DNA of 64,000 nucleotides, from positions 12,501-76,500 of the forward strand of contig WBZZ01000640.1 in NCBI GenBank assembly GCA_019918135.1, given 5' to 3'. The notes under the pieces were generated by a model that did not search any database, was not told the DNA's origin, and was given only the letters and a program-made list of their open reading frames with translations. Below are positions 32,186 through 42,322 of the stretch, one piece after another (within the stretch, counting starts at the first letter, position 1; each line of letters opens with the position of its first letter). Both the position numbers and the translations under genes were made by a program. Origin of the DNA: Paulinella micropora (taxonomy: Eukaryota; Cercozoa; Imbricatea; Euglyphida; Paulinellidae).

Positions 32186-35100
32186 TTAGTCTTTCTTTTC
32201 TTCCTCCTCTGCGTCTGCCTGGATTTTGTACATGAGCCCCGACGCGTCTAAGGTCTGCAAGGCCTTGAGCAGTACGAACGTCGTGGGCATGCGCACGAGC
32301 CCCGGGTGTGACCCGTTCGCAAAGGCCCGGGAGCAGGACCTATGAGACACACCGCCGCGCCGCCGCCGCCCTCGACCCCGAGCCGGCCGCACAGCTTGCA
32401 GACCACGTCGAGGCGCGAGTCGGAGCTCTGCAGCACCTGCTCCAGCAGCGCGGTAGACCCCGATTGCACCGCGGCGTTGAGGCACATGGAATCAAACTTG
32501 GACGCGCCGTCGACGCGGGCGGACTTGGTGCCCTGGTGCGTCAGCGGATCTATCGGCCCCTGGTGCCTGACCTTGAACTGCACTTCGCTGGTCTTGTCCT
32601 GGCGCATGTAGCACTGGAAGCCGAACAGCGTGGGGTTGGCGGGCGCGTCCAGGTTCATGCTGGCGGGACTGTACATCCTGGCCGACGCACGCAAGTGCAG
32701 CTCCTGCAGGAGGCCCTGCTTTTCTCCTGCTGGTGACGGTGCGGTTCCTGCCCGTGCGCTGTCCCACGTGGCCTCGAGGTTCCTGCCCGCCGAAACGGCC
32801 GCGCGCGCTGCGGCGGGCACCCAGGAGCTCCTGGTTCCAGGGCCACACGTAGCTGGCGGGGCCGCCAATAGTGTCGTGCGTCAGCTGCCTGCCGTATTGG
32901 GCCACGAGCCTGGTCTGCAGCGTGGTGAGGCAGTCGTTGATGGTCTTGCGGAACATCTGCGAGGGCCCGAGCAGCACGGCCGGGCGCTCGCCCGTCGCGA
33001 GGTAAGGCAGTGCGTGGTCGGGCACGAGCACGCACAGCGTGCATTTCTGGCCCGAAGAGTTGGTGATCTTGTCGCCGTACTGGAACGGCAACAGCCTCGT
33101 CACGACCGTGCGCACGTACGCCTGCCAGTTGTCGCAGCCGCGCGGCGTCTGCGCCGGGTTCGTGTCCAGCCACACGCGGCGGTTGTCGACCGACAGGCAG
33201 TTCTGCGACACGACCCCGCGGTTCTGCGGTACCGTGCGCCGCACGCAGGACTCGTCGCTGCCGTCCGGCTCCGCGGACGACAGCGCGCGCAACAGGACGT
33301 CCCCGGGCAGCACCGTGCGCCCGAGCGGCACGCTCCACGGGTCCTCGCGTCGTTTGCCCAGCAGGTAGCACTCTAAGGAGCGGCAGCCGCGCGCCTTGGC
33401 GAGCTTGTGGCCGTCGGCCGCGAGCGCGGCGCGCGTGCGGGCCAGCACCCCGCCCCAACCGTCGTCGGCACTGACGCGCACGGGTACCGCCGATGGCATA
33501 TGTGCGAGGTGCATGCGGTCGTAGTAGGCCTTGCTGTCCAGGAACGCAAACAAGCCCCGGTCGGCCGCGCCCTGGATCCGGACAGTGCCGTCGTCCTGGT
33601 TGTGCGACCAGGCCCGATACGCCACCGGCACGTTGAGCCCCAGCGGCTGCACCCCGAGCGTAGACGCCGCGATGGGCGACTCCAGCAGCGAGCGGTCGCC
33701 GCGCAGCAGTTCCTTGGCCGAGCTAACTAACAAGCGTCCGGGCTGGCGTTGCCCCACGGACTGCGACTGCATGCCGACCGCGTACACGAGGCGCGGGCCT
33801 GTCACGTGCTCGTGGAACAGCGTCAGCGCCGAAGAAAAGCTCAGGTGGCGGGCGGGCGACAGGTCCACAAAGTCGGACTCGGGCGCGCGGGCCGCGAACT
33901 TGCTCAGGCTCTCGCAGCCTACCTGCACCGCCGACTCTTGGATGCTGAGCCACTCCAGGCAGCCCTGGTCACGCAGAGCGCGCCACGCGGCCAGGCAGTC
34001 ACCCGCGGCCGGCGGGAGCTGGTTGCTCACGAGGAAGTTGGACCGACCTTCGTGCGGCAGGCGCAGCTGGCGCAGCCGCCAGCCGGCCCAGATGCGGCGC
34101 ACGTCGGCCGGCAGCGGCACGCTGCTGCCGTTGTCGACGTGCAACACGGGCGCCAACAGCCTGCCCGCGTACGTGTGGATAGTCAGCCGCCTCTCGTTGC
34201 GGTCCAGCACCAGACCCAAATGTCTCAGGGCCAGCCCCCCCGCGTCCGCCACGTCGTTGCCCTGCGCCCCGCGCTTGAGCGCCCGCAATTCCCGTAGCAT
34301 TTGTTCGGCCACCGCGGCGCTGGCTACGGACCCCAGCATGCGGCCGTGGCACTCGACCACAAACGGGCCCAGCGACAGATGCGACGTCGCGACGTCGCAG
34401 CGGTTCACGATCCAGTCCTCGAGCGCGGCGGCCCAAGCGCTGTCCAGCTCGGGGGTCACGGCCGAAAACAACGACAGGCGCTTGTCGTAGCCGGACTTGG
34501 CGGACTTGCTGGTCTCGTTCGGGTCCAGAAAACTCAGCTGCGAGATGTCGAACCGCTGGTCGGACGTCATGCCCTGGCCGTTGGGCACCATCTGGCACAC
34601 CCGGCGCGCGAGCGAGTACTTTTTGGCCAGGTTGCCGCGCAAGTGCTGCAGCACGCGCTGCAACGGCTGGGCGTCGCTGGCGCTGGCCCTGTCCCTCGGT
34701 GACGCGAACTCCTGGAAAACGCGCGACATCTGCGCGCTGTCTAGCAAAACCGTGGCATCCACGCAGACGGCCAGCCCGCCCCACGACGTCAGGCGCGACT
34801 GCGCAAACGAGCGCACGCGCTGGAAGGCGCGCTGCAGATTATGCGAGTAAAGCTGCGCCAGCGTCAGCACCGCCCGGCTCTGCATGGCCAGCGGGTCCGA
34901 CAGGCCCGCGGACGGCTGGCCCTCAGCCACCGACAGGACGGACGGCAGCCCGGCCTCGGCGCGGCTAAGCGCCCGCGCGCCGTCCGCCAGGTGCTCCGCC
35001 TTGCGCGCGTCCCCGTACAGCAGCAGCCGCTCGTTGCAGCTACCACAACCCCACGCGGCGCAGGCGTGGACACACATGAAGCCTCCAAAGCATCTGGCTT

Positions 35101-35230
35101 CGGCGCAGGAACGCTCATCGGCGCAGGTTTGGACACAGCCCACGACTGCGAGGCATCTGGCTCCGCTTGCTGGCACTTGGCTGACGCACGCCAGATACCA
35201 AAATACCAGCCCATGCAATTCAGCATCCAT
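32186..35230 (-). CDS. Strongly diverged RNA polymerase second-largest subunit (RPB2-like)
   Basis: RPB2/beta-type landmarks occur in the right order on the minus strand. The ECHGRMLG..RELRALKRG and LTIHTYAGRLLAPVLHV region (34130-34400) corresponds to the EIRI.TDAGR..RPL region. LSPARHLSFSSALTLFHEH (about 33810-33870) matches the HPS..LG..AS..PF.DHN block. SHNQDDG..ADRGLF (about 33560-33610) matches GYNQED..ERGLF and keeps the metal-binding acidic pair. YGDKITNSSGQKC (about 33046-33084) matches GDK..SRHGQKG and keeps both active-site lysines. The end shows SDSRLDVVCKLCG and a final LKALQTLDASGLMYKI, the KLL.QEL clamp helix. At about 1000 residues it is only a little shorter than cellular RPB2. 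The family is known from cells and from large DNA viruses, and the divergence favours a virus-like origin. It is broken, with about two breaks towards the C-terminal end. The N-terminal Cys-rich stretch before about 35040 is doubtful. Confidence 0.75.
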
Positions 35231-35306
35231 ACGTGTCTGCTGCCTGCGCCATGCATAGTGGCACCGCGCGAAATTTCACTGATCTGCCCACTTGACGTGT
35301 GGATGG

Positions 35307-35660
35307 TCAGATCGAAAGCCTGAGCCAAAGGCAGGCAAAGGCCGCACTCCAGGAAATAGGCCTCTTGGGAGCATCTTTTCTGAGTGTACCTTTTCCCAGC
35401 ATTTCCTGGTATCCCTGCGCCGTCAAGACAAGCGATTCCTTGAAAGTGTCGAAGTCTTTGATTCTGCTGTCTCTCAGAAAATGTCCCCTCTCTTCGTCGG
35501 ACATTTCCTCCAACAGTGTCAGGCATTTCTGCCTGACACTGCTGGAAGTGTGGTCGTCTCTGCCGTCTATAACATTTACCTGCTCTGCGAACACCTCGAA
35601 TCCTCCATCCGTGCAGGTTGCACTCAAAATCCAATCGCGTTTTTTTCTCTAGGTGTGCCT
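35307..35660 (-). CDS. Short helical ORF, unknown
   Basis: About 106 codons open on the minus strand with EVFAEQVNVIDGRDD, QKCLTLLEEMSDEERGHFL and FDTFKESLVLTAQGYQEML. It has an amphipathic-helical look and good residue composition, unlike the antisense alternatives. It lies between the RPB2-like gene and the GRF-like gene and could be an exon of either. Family unknown. Confidence 0.35.
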
Positions 35661-35666
35661 TAAACT

Positions 35667-36496
35667 TCAAAATATGATTTTTTTTTTTTTTTTTTTTTTT
35701 TTGGTAAGCCCCATGCCTTTGATATTCGCCGTGGGACGCCCCTGTGGCATAACAGGCGGAGGACCGACCGGAGGTTGAGAAGGCTTTGCCTTTCTGGGGT
35801 GGCTTGACTGCAGTTCCTTTCGCTTTTGCGCTGTTTGAGGTGATGCGGACGAGGCATCATCACCTGGTGACGTCTTAGATGAGGCGGATGAGTCATCGCC
35901 ACGATCTTCCCGTTTTCGCTTCTTGGAGACTTGGCTTTCGTTCGATTGAGCAGCAGTCCCGCTCGCCGAGCCGCCAGTTGCAGACCCAGAAGCCGTCTGG
36001 CTCGGTGAGCCAGTCGCAGAGTTAGAAGCTGTCTCGCTCACTGGGCTCGGTAAGGGTGAGTCACGATCGCACGGTCGCTTCTTCAGGGTCTTGAATGTGC
36101 ACCGTCCGCTGCTTCTGTTGCAGCGAAGGTCAAATGTTCCATCCTGGTTCCAATAAACGTGCGCGGCCCGGGGCTTGGGGCAACTACAAGGGTTTTTGCA
36201 CGCTACGCGCAAGTCTTTTTTGAACAAAAAGAAATCGCAGCGGATGCACCTGAAGTAGTAGCCTTTGGCCCAGCTCTTTTTGCGCTCAGTTTACGATTGC
36301 AATGACACCTAAGGTGGTTTGCGTCGACTGAATTTCGGCGCTTCTTCTGCTCAGATCGAGAAGCAGTCTTGCTCGTCGCAGACTCAGAAGACGTCCCGCT
36401 CACGGAGCCCGTCGCGGACTGCGAAGCCGTCCCGCTTACTGAGCTCGTCGCGGGCTGAAAAGCCATCCCGCTCACCCGTGATTCGTCTAAATCCAA
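35667..36496 (-). CDS. Protein with two GRF-like zinc fingers and Ser/Ala/Gly/Thr-rich spacers
   Basis: From about 36496 the minus strand encodes a low-complexity Ser/Thr/Ala/Gly segment (ATSSVSGTASQSATGSVSG), then CHCNRK. In another frame YYFRCIRCDFFLFKKD follows, together fitting a GRF-type zinc finger (C-x-C ... C-x2-C-FF). A second similar module follows: CSCPKP..VYWNQDGTFDLRC..SSGRCTFKT. The C-terminal half is Ser/Thr/Pro-rich with KKRKRE, a likely nuclear signal. A 32-nt GT..AG segment (GTAAACTGAGCG...CCAAAG) lies exactly between the halves of finger 1 and would keep phase, so a tiny intron is possible. GRF fingers bind single-stranded DNA in nucleases, helicases and topoisomerases. The specific role here is unknown. 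Confidence 0.5.
35670..35702. repeat. Poly-T run
   Basis: About 32 T on the plus strand (poly-A on the coding minus strand), at the end of the GRF-like ORF, where it yields a poly-Lys tail. That tail is therefore doubtful. Confidence 0.9.
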
Positions 36497-36628
36497 GACA
36501 AATTAATAGTGTTGAGATCCCAAGCGGATGGTTGGGGAAGGGGAGGGAAGATGGAGGGGAATGCGTGATTAGAGGAGGGCTGCGCACGGCCCGAGCAGCT
36601 ATTGTAATTTTATAATTTAAAGTACAAG
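36497..36628. other. Spacer between USP and GRF-like genes
   Basis: Short AT/GC-mixed spacer. Contains the likely upstream region of the minus-strand GRF-like gene. No specific site seen. Confidence 0.4.
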
Positions 36629-38047
36629 CTACCTCGATTTTTGTGCTGGGCAATATTGCCTGTCGCCTTCGCTACTGTCTGTGGCACCTGTGCATAAGTA
36701 CAGAGACAGGCATAATTGCTGAGCACTTGAAGCTTTTGCACAAAAGCGAAAGTGGATATTGTGATGTACCAAACCCATATCGCCAGATGTCTCCAGCGCG
36801 CCGAACGTGCGACGAGCAGGTGGCGATAATCGGCAAAAAAGCGAGTACGCATCGCGGTCAATCTCTATCGGTGGGTCTGGTCCAGGGCGCGGCACGTAGC
36901 GATCCGAGGAGGCTTCGGGGCTCCACGGCTTAACTTTGGAATCATCCACGTGAAACCACTTTCCTTCCCCATTGCGCACCTAGTAAGACAACACGAAATC
37001 ACGAATGACCGCATGATAATGCAGTGTTTAGTGCTCCTACCACAGCGGTGAAGTGTCTCTGGTCCGCCGTCAAACCTGAGTGGAGCACGTACGCGAAGAC
37101 CTCAGCTTTTGCACCAGCAAATTCAAAACCGCTAGTCGTTTTCACCTTGGTGCAATTCTTCTTGTTATCATGCACTGTAAATCGTTTGATTTGCAGGGCA
37201 AAGACAGGAAGGCTCTGCGGATCTGCGCCCACCACAGTTTTTTGAAAGCACTGTTATTCTTACAGGCGTTGCATTTCCGCACCACTTTTTAATCCCAAAA
37301 ATGCTGCGAAAGGCAAGATGCCAATGTGGTTTCTCCGTTGTTGCGAGGGATGGCCAAGGACAGTACCGCTGGGCTCAGCTTTTCGAGAGTTGAGCTAGCC
37401 GATCCGCAACTATCACAGGTCAAAATGGTTTCTACCTTCAATTCACCCAAATGGTGTCCCACACCGAAGCGCTCCACAAGCTTGATGTAAGCTTCGTGTG
37501 GATCTTGCTGCCTCTGCGGATCTATTCCGACCTCCCGCAGCACTTGCAGTAACGCTTCATGCGTGGTTTTCATTAGCGAGTTGGGCTCGCGCAGAAGTGC
37601 ACAAAGTTTGAAAAGGAGATTGTCTTGCACAGGCAGGACAGACACAGCTGCATTTATGGCTTGAAACAACGCATTGGCAAAACAATTGTTGCTGTAGTTT
37701 CGAGTCCTCGTGGGACGCCCGTAAGCTTGTCAGTTTGACTCCTCTCAGAGCATGCCGAATTCCTCGAAGCGCGCCGACCAGCAATATCCGCATACGTGTG
37801 AGTGAGCCCCGACGTCACGTGGTCTCGCTTTGCTTGTGCCTTGGCTACTCCTAAACAAGCAGACAGTTGACTTGTAAGGTTTGGGGTGAGATTCGAACAT
37901 AGTCATATTATTACCATTGCTTGACTTTGCAGGCGCATCTATCCTCTGCGTGGGGCTGTACAGGTCGCTCGGCTCCGCCAGGTCGCTCGGCTCCGCCACG
38001 CTGGACGTCTTTGCCCTTTTCAAAGAAGGCGCCTGGGATGTGCACAC
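36629..38047 (-). CDS. Ubiquitin-specific protease (USP/UBP family)
   Basis: The minus strand shows the USP signature in order. The Cys box is NYSNNCFANALFQAINA (about 37650-37700, catalytic Cys in NNC). Then QDPHEAYIKLVERF, ILTCDSCGS and a Cys-x2-Cys pair (KCNACKNNSAFKK) form the zinc-binding finger. LPVFALQIKRF follows, and then the His box SGLTADQRHFTAV|VRNGEGKWFHVDDSKV. The bar marks a 61-nt GT-AG intron (36980-37040) whose removal joins the box in phase, and AYSLFCRL ends the domain. USPs remove ubiquitin from proteins by a Cys-His-Asp/Asn mechanism. The N-terminal exon (CTSQAPSLKRAKTSS..) and its junction before the Cys box are unclear, and one or two further frame irregularities remain around the finger. 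It could be a host gene or a captured one. Confidence 0.75.
36980..37040 (-). other. Spliceosomal intron in the USP gene
   Basis: 61 nt, beginning GTAGGAGC and ending CTTACTAG on the minus strand. Removal joins HFTAV to VRNGEGKWFHVDD in phase 0, exactly reconstituting the conserved His box spacing of the family. Confidence 0.8.
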
Positions 38048-39368
38048 AGTAATAAGCTTTCATTCCTAACCATGAATACTCGCTGCTGTGGGAGTATTAA
38101 TACGACAAGAAAAAAATAGGAAACCTTTGCATAGCATTTGATGCCATCATTCGCTTCCTTTGAAGTCCCTTATCGACATTATTTGCCGGTTCCAACATGG
38201 CAATGAGCTGAGTGTTTCGTGCTATAAAATCACATGAATTTGGTGTGCAATACGAACAGGAATTAGCGACAGATGCGCAAACCGATAGGCATGTCCCATG
38301 GCAGACCACGACAAAAGGACCACAAGTCTGACTGACTAGGTATACTTGTGTGTAGGTAGGTATGTAGGTTGGCAAGGCAGGCAAGTGTGTAGGTCGGTAG
38401 GGAGGTAGGTAGGCGTGAGTAGCTACGTACCTACTTGCCTAGTGTAGATAGGTGTGTAGGGTATTGTTCTCAAATACATTTTTAGCACTCCGCAAAGGAA
38501 AGAACTGCATGTCACAATACTAACAATTGCAAGCTTTTAGATATACAGATAACAATCTCTTTTGTGTACTCATATGATGGGGGAAATTGCTGGTCGTCTC
38601 CCCTCTTCTCCCTCCCCTACTTATTCCCTTTCTCAACACGCACATACACGCAGACTTACACACACAGACACTGCCTCTATCTCTCTGTCTTGTTTCTGAT
38701 GCAGATCAGGAAAGGGGAGGCAGGCAGGCATGCCGGGCTCCCTGCGCAACTCTTTCCACCCGGGAGGCGCTTGGCGCCCCTTGTCCCGCTGGTTTTGTGG
38801 CATATCTTTATTATTTTCCTGCCCAACAGGTTCTCCCTGTCAGTGACTGGCGCCCAGCGCCCAATCCTTGCCCTTCCCACCCCCACTTTGATAGCGTGTG
38901 AATCGTACTTGGGAGACGAAAATCTTACTTATGTGAATGGCCGGGACGGGCCACGCACATCTGGTCCTACATCAAAGCATGCACCCCGGGCTCCCGTCGC
39001 GCAAAAGAGTTTTGACAGGGAGAGGAGAAAGATGACTTAATAAGCAGGCAAGGCAGAGAGTACTGATATACACAATCACTGCAGAGATGCAGGTAAATAG
39101 TGTGTACGCTCTTGGGAAGCGTGTGTACATATTATAAAACAAAACATGCAACTTTTTGCGCCTCTAATTTTTATTTATTCTTTACATGTGTCAAAAAATG
39201 ACACACCGCGCTACCAGCAGCTGCGGAAGCCGACCGATCACTAGAGAAGCATCCCTCACCTGCCGTCGCATTAGGCTCTTGTCCGCACCAGCCTAAAAAA
39301 ACCGAAGCCCGCGCACACGCAAAGCCTGGCCAGGCCCCGGCCCTGGCACCGCTCTGCCGGCCCGGACA
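38048..39368. other. Intergenic, GTAG-type simple repeat, no supported gene
   Basis: A degenerate GTAG/GTAGGTA repeat covers about 38338-38462. The 158-codon plus-strand frame at 38564-39040 has no domain and an irregular composition, and I leave it uncalled. The interval 39040-39368 is AT-rich, then GC-rich, with nothing recognisable. Confidence 0.5.
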
Positions 39369-40296
39369 CTAGGCCTGCTGCTCCTCTTTTGCACCTACAA
39401 GAGTTAAGGTGCAGTCTCTGGCCACCTCGTCGGCCGCAATGTCACCCAGCTGTCGGAGCTTAAGTGGGACGATTTGGTACATCTTGTAGCGCCCCCCCTG
39501 GCCGTCACTCAATCGTCCGTCTTGTGCTGCAGACGGGCCCTTGTCTGGCGCTATGTCTAGCGCCGCGGCCGCCTTGAGCAAACTTCTGCAAACCTTGAGC
39601 GCTTGATTTAAATCTCGAAAAATTGCTGTCGGCACATCCAGAAGCTTGACAATTTCTGGCGTTATTCTCCAACTCGATTGGGTAACAAGCCCGAGCCTCG
39701 CCTCGCGGACTGCTTCTGTCATGGCAGGCAAGCGCTGACGTACTTGCCTGCCGTCTACCTTCCGTTCCGGGTCTTCGCGCAGGTTGAACCCCCATACATC
39801 CAACAAGTTGACCAGCCCGTGGATCTTGGGGAGCACAATCTTCTCTTGGTCGTGCAGTGCAATAAAGAAACCTTGCTTGCGTTCAATCTGGTAGACTTCT
39901 TGCGGCGTCTTGGTCAGCAACAGCTTTAGGGTCAGAATCCTCTGCTTAAAGGCAGATTGCTGAGACTCGACTGCCATGCGCATAGTCCGAGGTGCGTTGG
40001 GGAATTGCAAACAATGCTTCCGGAGCTTGCGCAGCTGCTGCGCCACACGGTTCCTGGCTTGCACACTGAGCCCGGGCTGAGCCTGCTGCCTCACCTCCTG
40101 CTGCCTCACCTCCTGCTGCCTCTCCTTCCGCTGCCTCTCCTTCCGCTGCCTCTCCTTCCGCTGCCTCACCTTCTTCACTGGCGTCCCCGGCCGCCGCGGC
40201 GGACTTGGTCTCGGTGCCTTCTGCAGCCTGCACGACCTCAGCCGCGTCTGCTTGCTGTGCCCGCTTTTCTGCATCTGCGATCTGGTCTAGCGTCAT
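39369..40296 (-). CDS. Alpha-helical protein of unknown function downstream of the helicase
   Basis: It starts with ATG at 40296 (MTLDQIADAEKRAQQADAAE), three bases after the preceding ORF ends. An Ala/Glu/Gly low-complexity repeat (GEAAEGEAAEG) follows, with a frame change within or after it. The rest (about 230 residues to 39369) is helical and charged: VAQQLRKLRKHCLQFP, IHGLVNLLDVWGFNL, ITPEIVKLLDVPTAIFRDL, ending TLTLVGAKEEQQA. It could be the C-terminal part of the helicase polypeptide or a separate protein. I do not recognise it. The repeat-rich region may be prone to sequencing or replication slippage. Confidence 0.45.
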
Positions 40297-40299
40297 GTC

Positions 40300-42314
40300 T
40301 TAATACTGGAGCTCTGCTTCTGCTACCTCATTTTTTTCTTGCTGCGCTTCCTCCTTTTTTTCCTTGCGCACCTGTAGTTGGGTGACACGCTCCTCCTGAG
40401 GCGACGGGTCCCCCTCGCGACCCCAGTTTTTCCTTTGCGCCGGGGCCATTCTTGCTCGGTGTTGGCGGTCCACGAAGGTGGTTGAGTAGGGCCGCAGGTC
40501 TTTCAGAAACCACAACAGCTCCTGTAGCATGCGGTTGAAGGATAGCGACGCCTCCAGCAGGTTGTAGCTCATGAGCAAGGAGACCCAGTCATCGGCACGG
40601 CGCCAGACACTTTTCCCCTCGTGTTGAAAAAAGTCGTGCTGCCCCAAGCCCTCGCCGTCGAGCTGGTACTGCTGTTCTACGCGGATGGTGTAGTCTTCTT
40701 TCTGCCGGGAATACTCGCGAATCTCCGCCAGGGACAAGGGAGCGTACTGCCGCCGTGAAGTGCTTGGAGTGCCCACGTACAGGTGCCAGGCCCACTGCCG
40801 GAGGTCCCGCACCCGCCCGAGCATCTGAATGTAAGACTCAGCAGACACACGGTTGTTTTCGATGTAGGCAAAGACCGCTGCGAAATGGCCCAACTTAGCG
40901 TAATCCGTCCCAACCGTCAGGCAGCACGTGTAAATCACCACGTCCTGCACCAGCAAAACAAATCCAACATGCAAACAGGCCTGCGCACAAACTCACAAAG
41001 CTAGCTGGAGTGGTGCACGCGCAGTACCGCGTCGGTCCACATCTGTTCGAACTGTTCGGTGGGGAGCCGGAAATCCTTCATGGCTTCGTTCGGATCAGTT
41101 TTCTGATCATGGCGGTGGTAGGTACGCACACGGATTCCGGGGTGTTCCAGGCGGAGCTTCGCATCCAGCTGCTTGGCTCTCCTTTTGGTTCCGCAGCAGA
41201 TGGCGACGCGGTATCCCCGGTCCAGAGCATCGTGCAAGGCCCAACTAATGCTGTCAGTGGTCCGGTGGATCTCCACAATACGCAACATGTGCGCGCGATG
41301 GACGTTACGATGCAAGACAGTGTTCGCGGGGGTCGCTGGCCCAGCATAGGTCGCAGGTGCAGACTGTTCGCCCTGCGTGCGTGGCGAATTGATAGCCTGA
41401 AGGATCACGTCGATGGCCTTTCTGCCCAAGAAGGCATCGGCCGCAATCACAAAGTGCGTTGAGCGTAGCAGCCGGTGGAACATCGTCAGATTGGCTTTCC
41501 ATTTACTTGGATTCAAGGGGCACGTGAGAGACTCCAGGACAGCGTTGACCTCGTCGATAAACAGAACATCATACCGGCGCGCGTTGGAGAGCTGGTGCAG
41601 AGATTGCGGTTGGTAAACAACACAGTTGGGGTCGTTGCTTGCTCGGATGTCTTAATAAAATTGGAAAGTGAGGCCAAGAGCTTCCAGTGTATCATTGAGG
41701 CGCCGCCGCAAACCTAGGTTGAAGGTGATGCGCGGGCCCAGGCACAGCACACGAAGCCCCCTGCCTCGGGGCTTGAGCTGGCGCAACATTTGTAGCTCTT
41801 GCTCAGCAAAATCACCTACGGAAGCAGGCCCCCGAGCCGGGAGCTGCTGGATGGCTTCGAGAAAACGAATCAGTTGGAAAGTCTTGCCAGATCCCATAGG
41901 AGAGTATACGAACAAAAGTCGCGTTCCGACTGGAACGCCCAGGTGCCTGGCATGTTGCTGGTTAGTTTCCACGAGCTGAAAGTCTTGGCTCGTGGGCAGA
42001 TAAGTCAGGTCCCTCCGCTCGTTCTTATCCTCCGCCCAACGCAGAGTCATCATTTCACAAGGCTCGATAGTCAAGGGATCCCGGATTTCGTCGCGGCACT
42101 GCATTTCATCATAATGCTCGTTGTAGTGGGCGATATTACGGGCCAGGCAGACGGGGCAGTTCTGCTGCCAGAAGCCATACTTGTCCAGCTCATTCATACG
42201 TCCACGACCCCTCTTTGCAGTGGCTGCACAAGAGAGTAAAGAGGTCCCGAGTAAAGAGGTCCCGCTTCTTGGCTTGGGTAGCAGGCGCGTCTGATTCCTC
42301 CTCGGCTGTAGCAT
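40300..42314 (-). CDS. UL9-type origin-binding helicase (Herpes_ori_bp-like)
   Basis: A superfamily 2 helicase with motifs in order on the minus strand. Motif I is LLFVYSPMGSGKTFQLI (about 41870-41920). The Walker B-type motif is DVLFIDEVNAVLESL (about 41530-41575). Motif V is DVVIYTCCLTVGTDY (about 40900-40944). The motif VI region is SYIQMLGRVRDL (about 40800-40840). The VGT..FAYIENN..QMLGRVR pattern is that of herpesvirus UL9 origin-binding proteins and their relatives in giant viruses. A Cys/His-rich start (CPVCLARNIAHYNEHYDEMQC) may bind zinc. It follows the primase-like gene in the same direction, so the two may be one fused primase-helicase, an arrangement I recall for some giant viruses. 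A 52-nt GT-AG intron lies at 40945-40996. As an old virus-like gene it looks broken, with about two breaks. Confidence 0.75.
40945..40996 (-). other. Spliceosomal-type intron in the helicase-like gene
   Basis: 52 nt from GTGAGTTTGT to TTTGCTGGTGCAG on the minus strand, directly before motif V (DVVIYT). The donor is consensus-like, the acceptor has a pyrimidine-rich approach, and the length is close to that of the USP intron. Confidence 0.7.
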
Positions 42315-42322
42315 CGTCAGTC

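Noticed and set aside
33531-34490. Plus-strand ORF opposite the RPB2-like gene
   Set aside because: Shadow of a GC-rich coding strand. The polymerase motifs are on the minus strand.
38564-39040. 158-codon plus-strand ORF as a gene
   Set aside because: No domain, irregular composition and overlap with simple sequence.
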